From NCBI RefSeq assembly GCF_021502675.1, contig NZ_JAKFHA010000003.1:342103-406102 (forward strand): a stretch of 64,000 nt of DNA, written 5' to 3'. Below are positions 17,807-27,060 of the stretch, piece after piece (within the stretch, counting starts at the first letter, position 1; the number at the start of each line of letters is the position of its first letter). The stretch comes from Yinghuangia soli (lineage in GTDB: Bacteria > Actinomycetota > Actinomycetes > Streptomycetales > Streptomycetaceae). The position numbers were made by a program, and so were the translations under genes. Below the pieces are notes generated by a model. It had not been told where the DNA came from. It did not search any database and saw only the letters and a program-made list of their open reading frames with translations.

Positions 17807-18805
17807 ATGACATCTCCGATACCGACAACTCCCACAGACTCCCCCTCTGACATCACCTCCGACTCCGCCCCCGACTCCGCGTCCGGCCCGACGCCCGGCC
17901 CGACGCCCGGCTCGGCGTCCGATTCCGTCGCCGCGAGCCGCGCCCGCGACTCCCTCCTCGCCCTCTCCGTCGGCGACGCGTTCGGCGCCCAGTTCTTCGT
18001 CCCGGAGAACCTCCCGCGCCTCCGCAACCGCCAGCTGCCGCAGGCCCCTTGGCCGTGGACCGACGACACCGAGATGGCCTGCGCGGTATACGCCGAACTC
18101 GCCGTCCAGGGGCACATCGACCAGGACCGCCTCGCCGCGTCCTTCGCCCGGCACCACGACTTCGACCGCGGCTACGGCCCCACCGTCAACCGCATGCTGC
18201 GCCTGATCCGCAAGGGCCGCCCCTGGCGCGAACTCGCCGCGGAGCCCTTCGAGGGCACGGGCTCGTGGGGCAACGGCGCCGCGATGCGGGTGGCCCCGCT
18301 AGGCGCCTGGTTCGCGGACGACCCGGCCCGCGCCGCCCGCGAGGCCGCCGCCTCCGCCGCGGTCACCCACCAGCACCCCGAGGGCATCGCCGGAGCCGTC
18401 GCCGTGGCCGCCGCCACCGCGCTGGCCTGCCGCCCCGGCCCCGTCGACCCGGCCGCCTTCATCGCCGCCGTCGCCACCGCCACCCCGCCCGGCCTGGTCC
18501 GCCAACGCCTCCACGCCGCAAGCACGTTGGCCGGCCGCACCGACCCCGCCCAAGTCGGCCGCACCCTGGGCAACGGCCGCCGCGTCAGCGCGCCGGACAC
18601 CGTCCCCTTCACCGTCTGGGTCGCCGCCCACTACCCGGACAACTTCGAGGCGGCCCTGTGGGCCACCAGCTCCGCAGGCGGCGACGTCGACACCACCTGC
18701 GCCATAGTCGCCGGCATCCTGGGCGCCCGCGTGGGCCCCGACGGCATCCCCGCCGCGTGGCGCCGGGCTGCCGAGCCCTTGCCGGCCTGGTCCACGGCCA
18801 CCTGA
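17807..18805 (+). CDS. ADP-ribosylglycohydrolase (DraG family)
   Basis: Removes ADP-ribose from modified proteins or nucleic acids using two Mg ions. 332 aa: a Ser/Pro/Asp-rich disordered N-terminus (1-42, with PTPGPTPG), then the DraG fold with TDDTEM (85-90) and the C-terminal metal site SAGGDVDTT (near 298-306). GDAFGAQF (56-63) is the family's opening motif. ATG 17807 is chosen; an in-frame ATG at 17789 is possible. The substrate is unknown and there is no ADP-ribosyltransferase next to it. Confidence 0.88.
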   Translation: MTSPIPTTPTDSPSDITSDSAPDSASGPTPGPTPGSASDSVAASRARDSLLALSVGDAFGAQFFVPENLPRLRNRQLPQAPWPWTDDTEMACAVYAELAVQGHIDQDRLAASFARHHDFDRGYGPTVNRMLRLIRKGRPWRELAAEPFEGTGSWGNGAAMRVAPLGAWFADDPARAAREAAASAAVTHQHPEGIAGAVAVAAATALACRPGPVDPAAFIAAVATATPPGLVRQRLHAASTLAGRTDPAQVGRTLGNGRRVSAPDTVPFTVWVAAHYPDNFEAALWATSSAGGDVDTTCAIVAGILGARVGPDGIPAAWRRAAEPLPAWSTAT

Positions 18806-18817
18806 CCAGCCGAGCAA

Positions 18818-19315
18818 CTACCCGCGGGGCACGACCCCGTGGTCGTTCTCCGCCGAGCGCCGCACGGACTCCGCCCAGTCCTGCCAACGGGCGGGGTCCG
18901 TGACCAGGTACATCCAGAAGATCGCCACATCGCCGTCCAGGCTGTCGGGCACCCGCTCGAGGTATTTATCGACCACGTAGAACGTCGCCAGGTACGCCTC
19001 CTCCAGCGTCAGCCTTGCAGGCAGGGGGTGTTCGGCAGCGCCGCGCCCACCCGCACGGCACTCCGGCACCGCCCTAAGCGCGGCCCGCTCGTCGTGGGGG
19101 TCGACCCCCTTGCCATTGGCGAGCCCCAGGCGCACGGCATCCGTCCAGTCATCCCAGCGCCCCGGGTCGTTCGCGAGATACCGCTGGAGGCCGACAAGAG
19201 CCTCGGCCGGAGTGTCCCCTTCCACTTCGACGTACGTGGTGACCATGTAGTACGCGGCCACATACGCCTCGTCCAGGGTGAGTTCCGCAGGCAAAGGCCG
19301 TTCCGTCTCGTCCAC
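18818..19315 (-). CDS. hypothetical protein made of two LTLEEAY repeats
   Basis: 165 aa formed by two copies of a 65-70-residue unit. Copy 1 begins PLPAELTLDEAYVAAYYMV and ends DPGRWDDWTDAVRLG. Copy 2 begins PLPARLTLEEAYLATFYVV and ends DPARWQDWAESVRRS. Single-unit proteins of this kind (LTLEEAY ... DP-W-DW) occur widely in actinobacteria, often near polymorphic-toxin or type VII secretion loci, but no function is established and no toxin lies nearby. The GTG at 19315 follows a G-rich stretch; the start is uncertain. Confidence 0.6.
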   Translation of the reverse strand: MDETERPLPAELTLDEAYVAAYYMVTTYVEVEGDTPAEALVGLQRYLANDPGRWDDWTDAVRLGLANGKGVDPHDERAALRAVPECRAGGRGAAEHPLPARLTLEEAYLATFYVVDKYLERVPDSLDGDVAIFWMYLVTDPARWQDWAESVRRSAENDHGVVPRG

Positions 19316-19521
19316 GCCCCCATGATCGCCCACCCGCCGCCGCACACCCGGAGGCCCGGACATCGCACCGCACTCCGTCACGCCGCCACGCCGTCACCTT
19401 GGCCGGCGCCCCAGCCTGCCCCGACCCCGCATGCGAGATGGGCCAACCGTGCTGTTAGGTTCCGTGGTCGCCCTGACCTGGGACCGATTCCCGGGTGCTC
19501 ATCCGAAAGCAGTTGGCCCCC

Positions 19522-20424
19522 ATGCGCCACCGTTCCGCCGTGTCAGCCGTCGCGCTGGCCGCGGCAGCCGTCGTCTCCCTGTCCGCCATGACCGGCTGCT
19601 CGGGCGGCGGTGGCGGCGGCAAGGCCGCGGAGGCCTCAGCGTCGGCCGCGGAGTACCGCGAACTGGGCGCCAAGGACGTGCTCGCGGCGGTCCGGGCCGC
19701 GACGTCGGCCCACGTGTACACGACGGAGTCGTTCGGGGACGCGTCCCTGACCGGGACCAAGGTGACGGTCCGGGTCGGCGCCGACGGCGCCTCCGAGATC
19801 GAGCGGACGTTCACCCGCGAAGCCATCGAACTGGTGGGCGAGGACCCGGCGCAGGGGCTCAACACCCTGACCGTGCGCAGCGTCGGCGGGCAGCACTACA
19901 TGCAGGCCCGGCTGATGGACCCGAGCGCCAAGTCCGACTGGCCCAAGCCGTGGATGCACGTCGACCTGGACGCGGCCGGGGGCGCGCTGGCCGACGCCGC
20001 GCGCGAGGCGTTCGCCGGCGGATTCCGGATCCCGGCGTCGGCGGTCTGGCCCATCGTGCTCATGGCCTCCTCGCCGGACACCCGGGCGACCCGCCAGGGC
20101 ACACCGGGCGTCGACGAGCAGTGGATCTTCACCGGCACGGTCACCACAAGCGAACTCGAGGCGTACGACCTGGCCGAGCTCGACCTCACGCAGGCCGGGC
20201 GGGACCAGCTCGTCAAGGCGCTGCCCGGCAACGAGTTCACGGTCGCCCTGTACACGGACGGCCGCGGCCTGCCGCAGCGCATGACCCTCGCCGGGCAGAT
20301 GCGCGGCAGGGACGGCGAGGTCCGCGGTTCGCGTGTCGACGTCACCTTCAGCCGCTGGAACGAGCCGGTGGCCATCACTGCGCCCCGCCCGGACGAGACG
20401 TTCGAGGCATCCGACCTGAAGTGA
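19522..20424 (+). CDS. lipoprotein of LppX/LprG-like type
   Basis: 300 aa with a type II signal peptide (lipobox MTGC, lipidated Cys near residue 26) followed by a Gly run. The mature domain (about 45-300) alternates strands and helices like the LppX/LprG/LolA-fold lipid-carrier lipoproteins of actinobacteria, which move lipids or bind ligands outside the membrane; this is judged from pattern rather than a diagnostic motif. ATG 19522 precedes the signal peptide; a GTG at 19495 would add nine residues. Confidence 0.7.
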   Translation: MRHRSAVSAVALAAAAVVSLSAMTGCSGGGGGGKAAEASASAAEYRELGAKDVLAAVRAATSAHVYTTESFGDASLTGTKVTVRVGADGASEIERTFTREAIELVGEDPAQGLNTLTVRSVGGQHYMQARLMDPSAKSDWPKPWMHVDLDAAGGALADAAREAFAGGFRIPASAVWPIVLMASSPDTRATRQGTPGVDEQWIFTGTVTTSELEAYDLAELDLTQAGRDQLVKALPGNEFTVALYTDGRGLPQRMTLAGQMRGRDGEVRGSRVDVTFSRWNEPVAITAPRPDETFEASDLK

Positions 20425-21235
20425 GAATGGGCGCGGCAGCGGCGTCTCGACTGACGGGTCGAATTCGCCGGGCCGCTCGGAGTTCGGCTCGGAATTTCGG
20501 CTGTGTGGCCTCGGTATCGCCGCGTCGCGGTGGAGGGCGGGACCTGCGCGGGATACGGCCACAGTCGGCGGATCATGCATTTGCGCTGGTCAGGGCACTC
20601 AAGCCGGGCATGGGGGTCGGCCGGGTAATCGCTGACGGTGCTTTGCGCGGCAGTCCGCGACGCCGCAGAAAAAGGCCAGGAACGGAAAATTCTGAATTCC
20701 GCATCGTGCGGAAGTTTCGCGAGCCCGGCGGCACCCCTGCGGCGGGGGCCCGACGGGCCGCCACCGCAGGTCGGGACGGCGACGCCCCGCGGGCGGGTCC
20801 GGCGCCGCGCGCTGCGGTCACTTTTGCGGATGGACTTCGCCGAACTGGCGGAAGCAGCATCTTGGGGGCGCGTGCACCGCGGCGCCCGGCCGGCGCTCTT
20901 GGTGGGGCGAACGGCACTGCCCCGTAGGGGCGATCGGCAGGGCCGAAGGCCCCGGGAGGCGTTCGCGGTCGACCCCGCGTGCCCCTCGGATTGGATCGGA
21001 CCATTTTCAGTATTGGTCCAGACCATGTGGCGCATCGAAGATCACCGTGCGCACACGGGAGATATCCCCTCAGTTGCAGGACTCTTCCCGCGTCACATTG
21101 GTTTCAGTGGCGCTCATCACATACGCGTGAGTATGGTGACGATTTGTCCGGGTTTGCGAAGGAAGCCAGATGTTTGTTTGTGGTTAACCTTGCTTTCCCT
21201 TTACCCAACTGACTGTTCACACGGGGCGATAACGC
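20425..21235. other. 811-base intergenic region before the wall-polymer cluster
   Basis: No convincing gene on either strand. The right third (about 21000-21235) is distinctly less GC-rich, contains a DasR-like dyad (21014-21025) and the octamer palindrome GGTTAACC (21182-21189), and probably holds the cluster promoter and regulatory sites. The left part has no structure I can interpret. Confidence 0.6.
21014..21025. promoter_or_regulatory. DasR-responsive-element-like site upstream of the wall-polymer cluster
   Basis: TGGTCCAGACCA matches the dre core TGGTCTAGACCA at 11 of 12 bases, with perfect 5-bp arms. It lies about 210 bases upstream of the first cluster gene. It shares the core GGTCCAGACCA with the site in front of the DasR-like gene at 12351. 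Confidence 0.5.
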
Positions 21236-22729
21236 GTGTCTTCATCCGGATCATCCGCATCTGTCCTTCCGGACGCCTCCCCCGCGGAGGTCGAGGACGC
21301 GCGGCCCACGGTCGCGATCATCCTGGCCGGCGGTGTCGGCGAACGCGTCGGGCTGCCGATGCCCAAGCAGCTCGCCAAGGTGGCCGGGAAGCCGATCATC
21401 GAGCACACGCTGACCGTGTTCGAGTCGAGCCCCGACGTGGACGAGATCATCGTCATGATGGCCGCCGGGCACGTGCCCGCGGTCCAGGACATCGTGCGCC
21501 GGTCGGGCTTCACGAAGATCAGCTGCGTGGTCGAGGGCGGCGCCACCCGCAACGAGTCGACCGAGCGCGCGCTCGACGTCATCGGCGACCGCGAGTGCAA
21601 CGTCCTGTTCCACGACGCCGTACGGCCGTTCGTCACGCACCGCATCATCGCCGAGTGCGTCGCGCAGCTGCGCGAGTACGAAGCCGTCGACGTGGTGATC
21701 CCCTCCGCGGACACCATCGTGGTGGCCGACGGGCCGGTGCTCGCCGCGATTCCGCCGCGGGCCAGCTTGCGCCGCGGCCAGACCCCGCAGGGCTTCCGGC
21801 TGTCGACCATCCGCAAGGCGTACAAAATCGCGGCCGGCGACCCGTCGTTCGCCGCGACCGACGACTGCGGTGTGGTGCTGCGCTACCTGCCCGAGGTGCC
21901 GATCGGCCTGGTCGCGGGCAGCGCCGAGAACATGAAGGTCACCGAGCCGGTCGACCTGTTCATCGCGGACAAGCTCTTCCAGCTCGCCGCGCACCAGCCC
22001 CTCCCCGGACACCCGCCGGCCGCGTACGACGAGGCGCTGCGCGGCAAGACGCTCGTGGTGTTCGGCGGCAGCTACGGCATCGGCGCCGACGTCGCCGAAC
22101 TGGCCGCGAGCCACGGGGCCGACGTGTTCGCGTTCAGCCGCAGCGACAGCGGTACGCACGTGGAGAACCCCGAGCACGTCGAGGCGGCGCTCGCCGAGGT
22201 GCACGCGAAGACCGGGCGCATCGACTACGTGGTCAACACCGCGGGCGTGCTGCGCACCGGCGAGCTGGCCGACACCGACCACGCCACCATCGAGGAGGCG
22301 CTGCGGGTCAACTACCTGGCCCCGGTGCACATCGCGAGATCGGCGTTCCCGTACCTGGCGCACACCCAGGGCCAGTTGCTGCTCTACACCTCCAGCTCGT
22401 ACACCCGCGGCCGCGCGGACTACAGCCTGTACTCCTCCGCCAAGGCGGCCGTGGTCAACCTGACCCAGGCGCTCGCCGAGGAGTGGGCGCCGCACGGCGT
22501 GCGCATCAACTGCATCAACCCGGAGCGCACCCGCACGCCGATGCGTACGCGCGCCTTCGGCGACGAGCCGGCCGACACCCTGCTGGCCTCCGGCGAGGTC
22601 GCGAAGGTGTCCGTCGACACGCTGATCTCGGCGCAGACCGGCCACGTCATCGACGTGCGCCGCGACGACCCGATGCGCGCCCAGGTGCCGCAGGCGCGGA
22701 CGGCGGTCGCCGCGGATGTAGCGGGCTGA
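21236..22729 (+). CDS. bifunctional D-ribitol-5-phosphate cytidylyltransferase / SDR reductase (TarI-TarJ-like)
   Basis: 497 aa. Residues 20-245 are an IspD/TarI-type cytidylyltransferase (LAGGVGERVGLPMPKQ binds CTP). Residues 265-480 are a short-chain dehydrogenase (GGSYGIG; YSLYSSAK with Tyr and Lys catalytic). Such fusions (compare Haemophilus Bcs1) reduce ribulose-5-phosphate to ribitol-5-phosphate and activate it as CDP-ribitol for wall teichoic acid or a capsule. The GTG at 21236 has a GGGG nine bases before it. First gene of a six-gene cluster; the next start follows two bases after its stop. Confidence 0.85.
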   Translation: MSSSGSSASVLPDASPAEVEDARPTVAIILAGGVGERVGLPMPKQLAKVAGKPIIEHTLTVFESSPDVDEIIVMMAAGHVPAVQDIVRRSGFTKISCVVEGGATRNESTERALDVIGDRECNVLFHDAVRPFVTHRIIAECVAQLREYEAVDVVIPSADTIVVADGPVLAAIPPRASLRRGQTPQGFRLSTIRKAYKIAAGDPSFAATDDCGVVLRYLPEVPIGLVAGSAENMKVTEPVDLFIADKLFQLAAHQPLPGHPPAAYDEALRGKTLVVFGGSYGIGADVAELAASHGADVFAFSRSDSGTHVENPEHVEAALAEVHAKTGRIDYVVNTAGVLRTGELADTDHATIEEALRVNYLAPVHIARSAFPYLAHTQGQLLLYTSSSYTRGRADYSLYSSAKAAVVNLTQALAEEWAPHGVRINCINPERTRTPMRTRAFGDEPADTLLASGEVAKVSVDTLISAQTGHVIDVRRDDPMRAQVPQARTAVAADVAG

Positions 22730-22731
22730 GC

Positions 22732-24648
22732 ATGCGTGTCACGGTCGTGGTGCCCGTGCACGACGTCGGTCCGCACTTCCGGCCGTGCCTGGAGTCCCTG
22801 CGCGCGCAGACGCTGCCGCGCGAGGACTTCGAGGTCGTCTTCGTCGACGACGGTTCGGGCGACGGCAGCGGTCGCAGGATGACGGAGGAAGTGGCGCTCA
22901 GCCGCAACCTGCGCGTCGTGCAGCTGCCGCACACCGGCGGCCCGGGCGCCGCCCGCAACACCGGACTCGACCAGGCACGCGGCGAGTTCGTGCTGTTCGT
23001 GGACGACCGCGACCGGCTGGCTCCCGAAGCCTTGGAGGCGCTGTACGCCAAGGCCTCGGCCACGGGCGCGGACATCGTCGTGCCCAGGACCGCGGGCCAC
23101 GGCCGCACCGTCCCGCAGGACGCGTGGGCGGTGCCGCTGGACCACGGCCACCTGCTCACCCATCCGCAGCTGGCCGCCGCGCTGACGCCGCGCATGCTGT
23201 TCCGCCGGTCCTTTCTCCAGGAGCAGCAACTCCGCTTCGCCGAGGGCCCGGTACCGCTCGGCGGCGAGGCGTTCGCGCTGCGCGCGCACCTGACCGCGCG
23301 GTCGGTCGCGGTGGTCCACGACCGGGTCTGCTACCACCGCGCCCAGCCGGTACGCGGGCTGCCCGCCGCGGCCGACGGCAGCGGAGCGCCCGATGCCGGG
23401 CATGCCCGGGCGCTGTCGGCGTCCGGGCTGTTCGACCTGCTCGACTGGGCGCTCGAAGCCGGGCCGGTCAAGGACCAAGTGGCCGCGGTCTGCTACCGCA
23501 GCGCGCTCCTCGACGCGCTGCCCGAGCACGTCAAGCGCACGCCCGGGCCGGCCCTGGCCGACCTGGTGGGCCGCTGGTCCGAGGTCGCCAACCGGCGGGT
23601 GGCGCCGTCCGCGGACGCGTACCTGCCGATGTTCGCCCGGGTGCGTTCCGCGGTGCTGCGCACCGGGCGCCCGGAGGCGGTCGCGGCGCTCCTGGAGGCG
23701 GAGGCGGGCATCACGCACCAGCCGTGCCTGGACGGTGCGGAGTGGCGCGGGGGGCGGTTCACCGTCGAGGTCTCGACCCACCTCGTACGCCACGTCAAAG
23801 GCCGCGCCCCCGAACCGGTGCGCTTCGTGCAGGACGGCGACCACCTGCGCTGGGACCTCCCGGCGGGCCTGGCCGCGCTGCCCGGCGTCGCGCAGGCCGC
23901 GGCGGCCACCGGTGAACTGCCCGCGGCCCGGCTGCGCGCGGTGGCCCGGCACCGCGAGCTTGGCGAAGAGCTCGTCCTGCCCGGCGAGCACCTTCTGACC
24001 GCGGTGCAGTTGGGCCGCAACGCGCAGGGGCTGGCGACGTTCGCCCTGCGCATCGACGCCACCTCGCACTTCGACCCCGTGCCGCAGCACGGCGCGGTCC
24101 CCGCCGGCCTGTGGGACTTCTCCGCCGAACTGGCGGTCTGCGGGCACACCGTAGTCCGGCGGCTCGGCAACCAGCGCGGCGTGCTCGTGGACGCGCGCAT
24201 GCGCGTGGCCTTCGTCCCCGGGCCGACGTTCGTGGACCCGTACTGGACCAACAACGACTTCCTCACCGTGTGGGTCTCCCCGACCACGTACGCCCCGCTG
24301 CGCAAGGGGCTGCGCGAGGCGGAGCGCAGCCTGGTCCGCGCCGACGGACAGCAGGTGTCGGTGCAGATCCCGCTCGAACTCGGCGGGCTGCCCGAGCCGG
24401 TTCCCGTCGTGGTCTCGCTGACCGCTCCGGACGCCCCGGCCGCGCATTGCCGCGGCGTGATCGACGCGCCCGCCGCGCCGGACCTCGCGGTGCTGCGGTT
24501 CACCGTGCCGGTCGCCGAACTCCCGGTCGCCGCCGAGGCGGCCTGGCGGCTCGGCGTCGGCAGGGACACGACCGCCGCGGACCTGCGCCTGAACCTGCGC
24601 TACCACGCGCCGGACGGGCGCTGGGCCGTGGAGCGCGTCCCGCAGTGA
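22732..24648 (+). CDS. GT2-family glycosyltransferase with degenerate active site
   Basis: 638 aa: an N-terminal GT-A domain (1-200) and a long beta-rich C-terminal part (about 330-638). It is clearly paralogous to the GT2 at 29354 (shared RAHL, GHGR and NPYWT/DPYWT blocks). The catalytic positions differ. The metal-binding DDDD of the paralogue is DDRD here (91-94), and its catalytic ED-D (178-180) is GGE (177-179). The nucleotide-binding VDDGS (38-42) is kept. It may therefore be an inactive or altered partner that dimerises with the intact enzyme, or a scaffold. Starts two bases after the upstream stop. Confidence 0.82.
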   Translation: MRVTVVVPVHDVGPHFRPCLESLRAQTLPREDFEVVFVDDGSGDGSGRRMTEEVALSRNLRVVQLPHTGGPGAARNTGLDQARGEFVLFVDDRDRLAPEALEALYAKASATGADIVVPRTAGHGRTVPQDAWAVPLDHGHLLTHPQLAAALTPRMLFRRSFLQEQQLRFAEGPVPLGGEAFALRAHLTARSVAVVHDRVCYHRAQPVRGLPAAADGSGAPDAGHARALSASGLFDLLDWALEAGPVKDQVAAVCYRSALLDALPEHVKRTPGPALADLVGRWSEVANRRVAPSADAYLPMFARVRSAVLRTGRPEAVAALLEAEAGITHQPCLDGAEWRGGRFTVEVSTHLVRHVKGRAPEPVRFVQDGDHLRWDLPAGLAALPGVAQAAAATGELPAARLRAVARHRELGEELVLPGEHLLTAVQLGRNAQGLATFALRIDATSHFDPVPQHGAVPAGLWDFSAELAVCGHTVVRRLGNQRGVLVDARMRVAFVPGPTFVDPYWTNNDFLTVWVSPTTYAPLRKGLREAERSLVRADGQQVSVQIPLELGGLPEPVPVVVSLTAPDAPAAHCRGVIDAPAAPDLAVLRFTVPVAELPVAAEAAWRLGVGRDTTAADLRLNLRYHAPDGRWAVERVPQ

Positions 24649-24732
24649 CGGCTTCGCCGCCGCCGTGATCCGCCCCCGCCATCCGTCTTCCCGACCTCCT
24701 CGTACCGCTTCCCCCCGACCAGATGAGTCCCC

Positions 24733-25896
24733 GTGTCCTTTGAGCACCAGCCCGATCAGCCGACGTCCGACGCCGCGGCCAGGCCCGCCGACGACGCTTC
24801 CGCGGCCCCGGCGGCATCCGCCGCGCCGGAACCCGCGGAAGGCGGCCGCCGCGCACGCCGACGTGCCGAGCGCCCGCGGCGCCGGTGGCGCAAGCCGCTG
24901 CTGATCACGCTGTCGCTGCTGCTCGTGCTCCTCGGCGGTGCCGCGGGCTGCCTCTGGTACACCGTCAAGCAGCTGGACGGCAACATCAAGCGGGTCGACA
25001 ACGCCCTGTCCCGGGAAGGCCTGCCCATCGAGGCGGGCCCCCGCCCGACCGCCGACCCCGCGGCCGGCAAGGCGATGAACATCCTGCTGGTGGGCTCCGA
25101 TTCGCGCGGTCCGGCGACGACCGGCAGCGACGCGGGCGGCGACATCGAGGCGTCCCGCGGCGACCGCACCGACACGATGATGCTGCTGCACATCCCGTCC
25201 GACCGGTCCGCGGTCCGCGCGGTGTCGCTGCCGCGCGACCTGTGGGTGCCGATCCCCGGGCGCGGCGAGGCCAAGCTCAACGCGGCGTTCTCGTGGGGCG
25301 GCCCGCAGCTGCTCGTGGCGACCATCGAGAACCTCACCCAGGTCCGCATCGACCACTACGTCGCCATCGACTTCGACGGCTTCAAGAACATGGTCGACAC
25401 GCTCGGCGGCGTCGAGGTGACGCTCAAGAAGGCGACCCACGACCCGTCCCAGAACGTCGACTTCACGGCCGGGGTCAACAAGCTCGACGGCACCCGCGCG
25501 CTGCAGTTCGTGCGCCAGCGGCACGGCCTGCCGCGCGGCGACTTCGACCGGATCGTGCGCCAGCAGCAGCTGCTCGGCGCGATCGCGAGCAAGGTACTCG
25601 GCGACGGCGTGCTGAGCCACCCGCTGCGCACCAAGGACCTGCTGGAGTCCCTGACCAAGTCGATGACCGCGGACCGCGGCTTCGGATTCACCGATCTGAT
25701 GGGCCTGGCCAACAGCCTCAAGGACGTCAAGGACGACGACCTGGAGTTCCGCACCATCCCGACGTCCGGCACCGGTACGCGCGAACGCCAGAGCGTGGTG
25801 CTGCTCGATGCGGCCCGCGCGCAGGTGCTCTTCGCCGCGGTCCGGGTCGACGGCCCGTGGCCGGCCGCGCCGAAGAACGAGACCTGGCAGCCGTGA
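24733..25896 (+). CDS. LytR-CpsA-Psr (LCP) family wall-polymer transferase
   Basis: LCP enzymes move teichoic acid or other undecaprenyl-linked polymers onto peptidoglycan. 387 aa: a disordered Ala/Pro/Arg-rich cytoplasmic head (1-52), one membrane anchor (about 55-78), and the extracellular LCP domain (about 112-330) with LLVGSDSR, DTMMLLHIP, VSLPRDLWVPIPG, AKLNAAFSWGG and QFVRQRHGLPRGDFDR, whose Arg and Asp residues bind the lipid pyrophosphate. GTG start. Its stop overlaps the next gene's GTG (GTGA). Confidence 0.88.
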   Translation: MSFEHQPDQPTSDAAARPADDASAAPAASAAPEPAEGGRRARRRAERPRRRWRKPLLITLSLLLVLLGGAAGCLWYTVKQLDGNIKRVDNALSREGLPIEAGPRPTADPAAGKAMNILLVGSDSRGPATTGSDAGGDIEASRGDRTDTMMLLHIPSDRSAVRAVSLPRDLWVPIPGRGEAKLNAAFSWGGPQLLVATIENLTQVRIDHYVAIDFDGFKNMVDTLGGVEVTLKKATHDPSQNVDFTAGVNKLDGTRALQFVRQRHGLPRGDFDRIVRQQQLLGAIASKVLGDGVLSHPLRTKDLLESLTKSMTADRGFGFTDLMGLANSLKDVKDDDLEFRTIPTSGTGTRERQSVVLLDAARAQVLFAAVRVDGPWPAAPKNETWQP

Positions 25897-26993
25897 CCGG
25901 TCCCGTCCGTCCAGCCGCCGGCCGGCCGGTGCCCTCCGGGCCCGGCCGCCGTGCCGTGCTGCGCTCCGCAGCCGCGGCGGCTTCCGCGCTGGCCGTGGCC
26001 GCGTGCTCGGGACCGGGGCGGGCCGGGGCGCCGGAACCGCAGTCGACCCTGCTGCCCGACTCGCCGCGCTTCGACCTGGACGCCGCACCCGGCACGCTCT
26101 TCCGCGAGCAGCCGCTGGCCGGCACCGACACGATCATGCAGTCGTTCGCCTTCGACGATGCGGGGCAACGCCTGTACGCGGTCCAGGTGCTGGACCGGGC
26201 GTCCGGCGACCTGACGGTGTCGCGGCTGACCTGGGACGGGCGGCTGGACGGCGCGATGGAGCTGCGCGGTTTCGGACACGGGACGCAGATCGGCGCGGAG
26301 CGTGCCGACGACGGCGAGCTCTACCTGTGGGTCGAGTCGCACGCTGTGGCCTCGGACGTGCCGGGGGCCTCAGCGTGGGGCACGCGGATCACCCGGCTGC
26401 GCTTCGCGGACGGGGACGCCGTCGACAGCGGCGCGGAACGCGAAGGGGACCGCTCCTTCGACCTGGTCCCCGGCGCCGGCAGCGTCTCCTGCGCGACCGA
26501 CCTGGCTCACGGGCAACTCGCGCTGCGGTTCCACCGCGACGGCCTCATGTGGTTCCGCGTCTACGGCCTCGCCGACCTTGTGCACGGCCACGGTTCGGTG
26601 CGCTGCGAGATCCCCGAACCGCCGCTGCACGTGAGCGAGGCGAACCCGCGGCCGAGTCCGCAAGGGTTCGCGCTGTACGGCCGCTACCTCTACACGCTCG
26701 AAGGCGACGCGTACGGCAGCGCAGGTTCGGAGCCGCCGGTCGGCAACACCTACATCACGTGCACCGACCTCGGCGTGCCCGGCGGGCGCAAGGTCGCCGA
26801 CACGCTGGTGGCCGCGTCCGCGCACCTGCGGCACCGCGAGCCCGAGGGCCTGGCGATCCAGCGTTCGGGCGGCCCCATGATGACCGGCCGCGCCCGCCTG
26901 GCCGTCGGCTTCGCCTCCTACTCCGGGCCGGCGGACCGGCCGGTCCGGCTCGCATCGGTGCACACCTTCCCGACCCGGGCCGGTGCTCCGTGA
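25893..26993 (+). CDS. TagC-like/phage-baseplate-like lipoprotein
   Basis: 366 aa exported protein. It has a twin Arg (GRRAVLRSAAAA) followed by a lipobox-like AVAACSG (Cys near 38), so it is probably a Tat-exported lipoprotein. The mature part is a beta-propeller-like sequence (MQSFAFDDAGQRLYAVQV, GTQIGAE, QGFALYGRYLYTLEG) of the kind annotated as teichoic acid biosynthesis protein C or baseplate protein. The GTG at 25893 overlaps the LCP stop, indicating translational coupling. A surface role tied to the polymer is inferred. Confidence 0.75.
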   Translation: MTGPVRPAAGRPVPSGPGRRAVLRSAAAAASALAVAACSGPGRAGAPEPQSTLLPDSPRFDLDAAPGTLFREQPLAGTDTIMQSFAFDDAGQRLYAVQVLDRASGDLTVSRLTWDGRLDGAMELRGFGHGTQIGAERADDGELYLWVESHAVASDVPGASAWGTRITRLRFADGDAVDSGAEREGDRSFDLVPGAGSVSCATDLAHGQLALRFHRDGLMWFRVYGLADLVHGHGSVRCEIPEPPLHVSEANPRPSPQGFALYGRYLYTLEGDAYGSAGSEPPVGNTYITCTDLGVPGGRKVADTLVAASAHLRHREPEGLAIQRSGGPMMTGRARLAVGFASYSGPADRPVRLASVHTFPTRAGAP

Positions 26994-27060
26994 CCACCAC
27001 CGCCGCACGCCGCACCGCCGCACGCCCAGCCGTGACCGCCCCCGACCAAGGAAACCCCCG

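Noticed and set aside
20425-21235. Protein-coding gene in the long intergenic region
   Set aside because: Open frames on both strands are Arg/Pro/Ala-rich composites without ribosome sites or family motifs.
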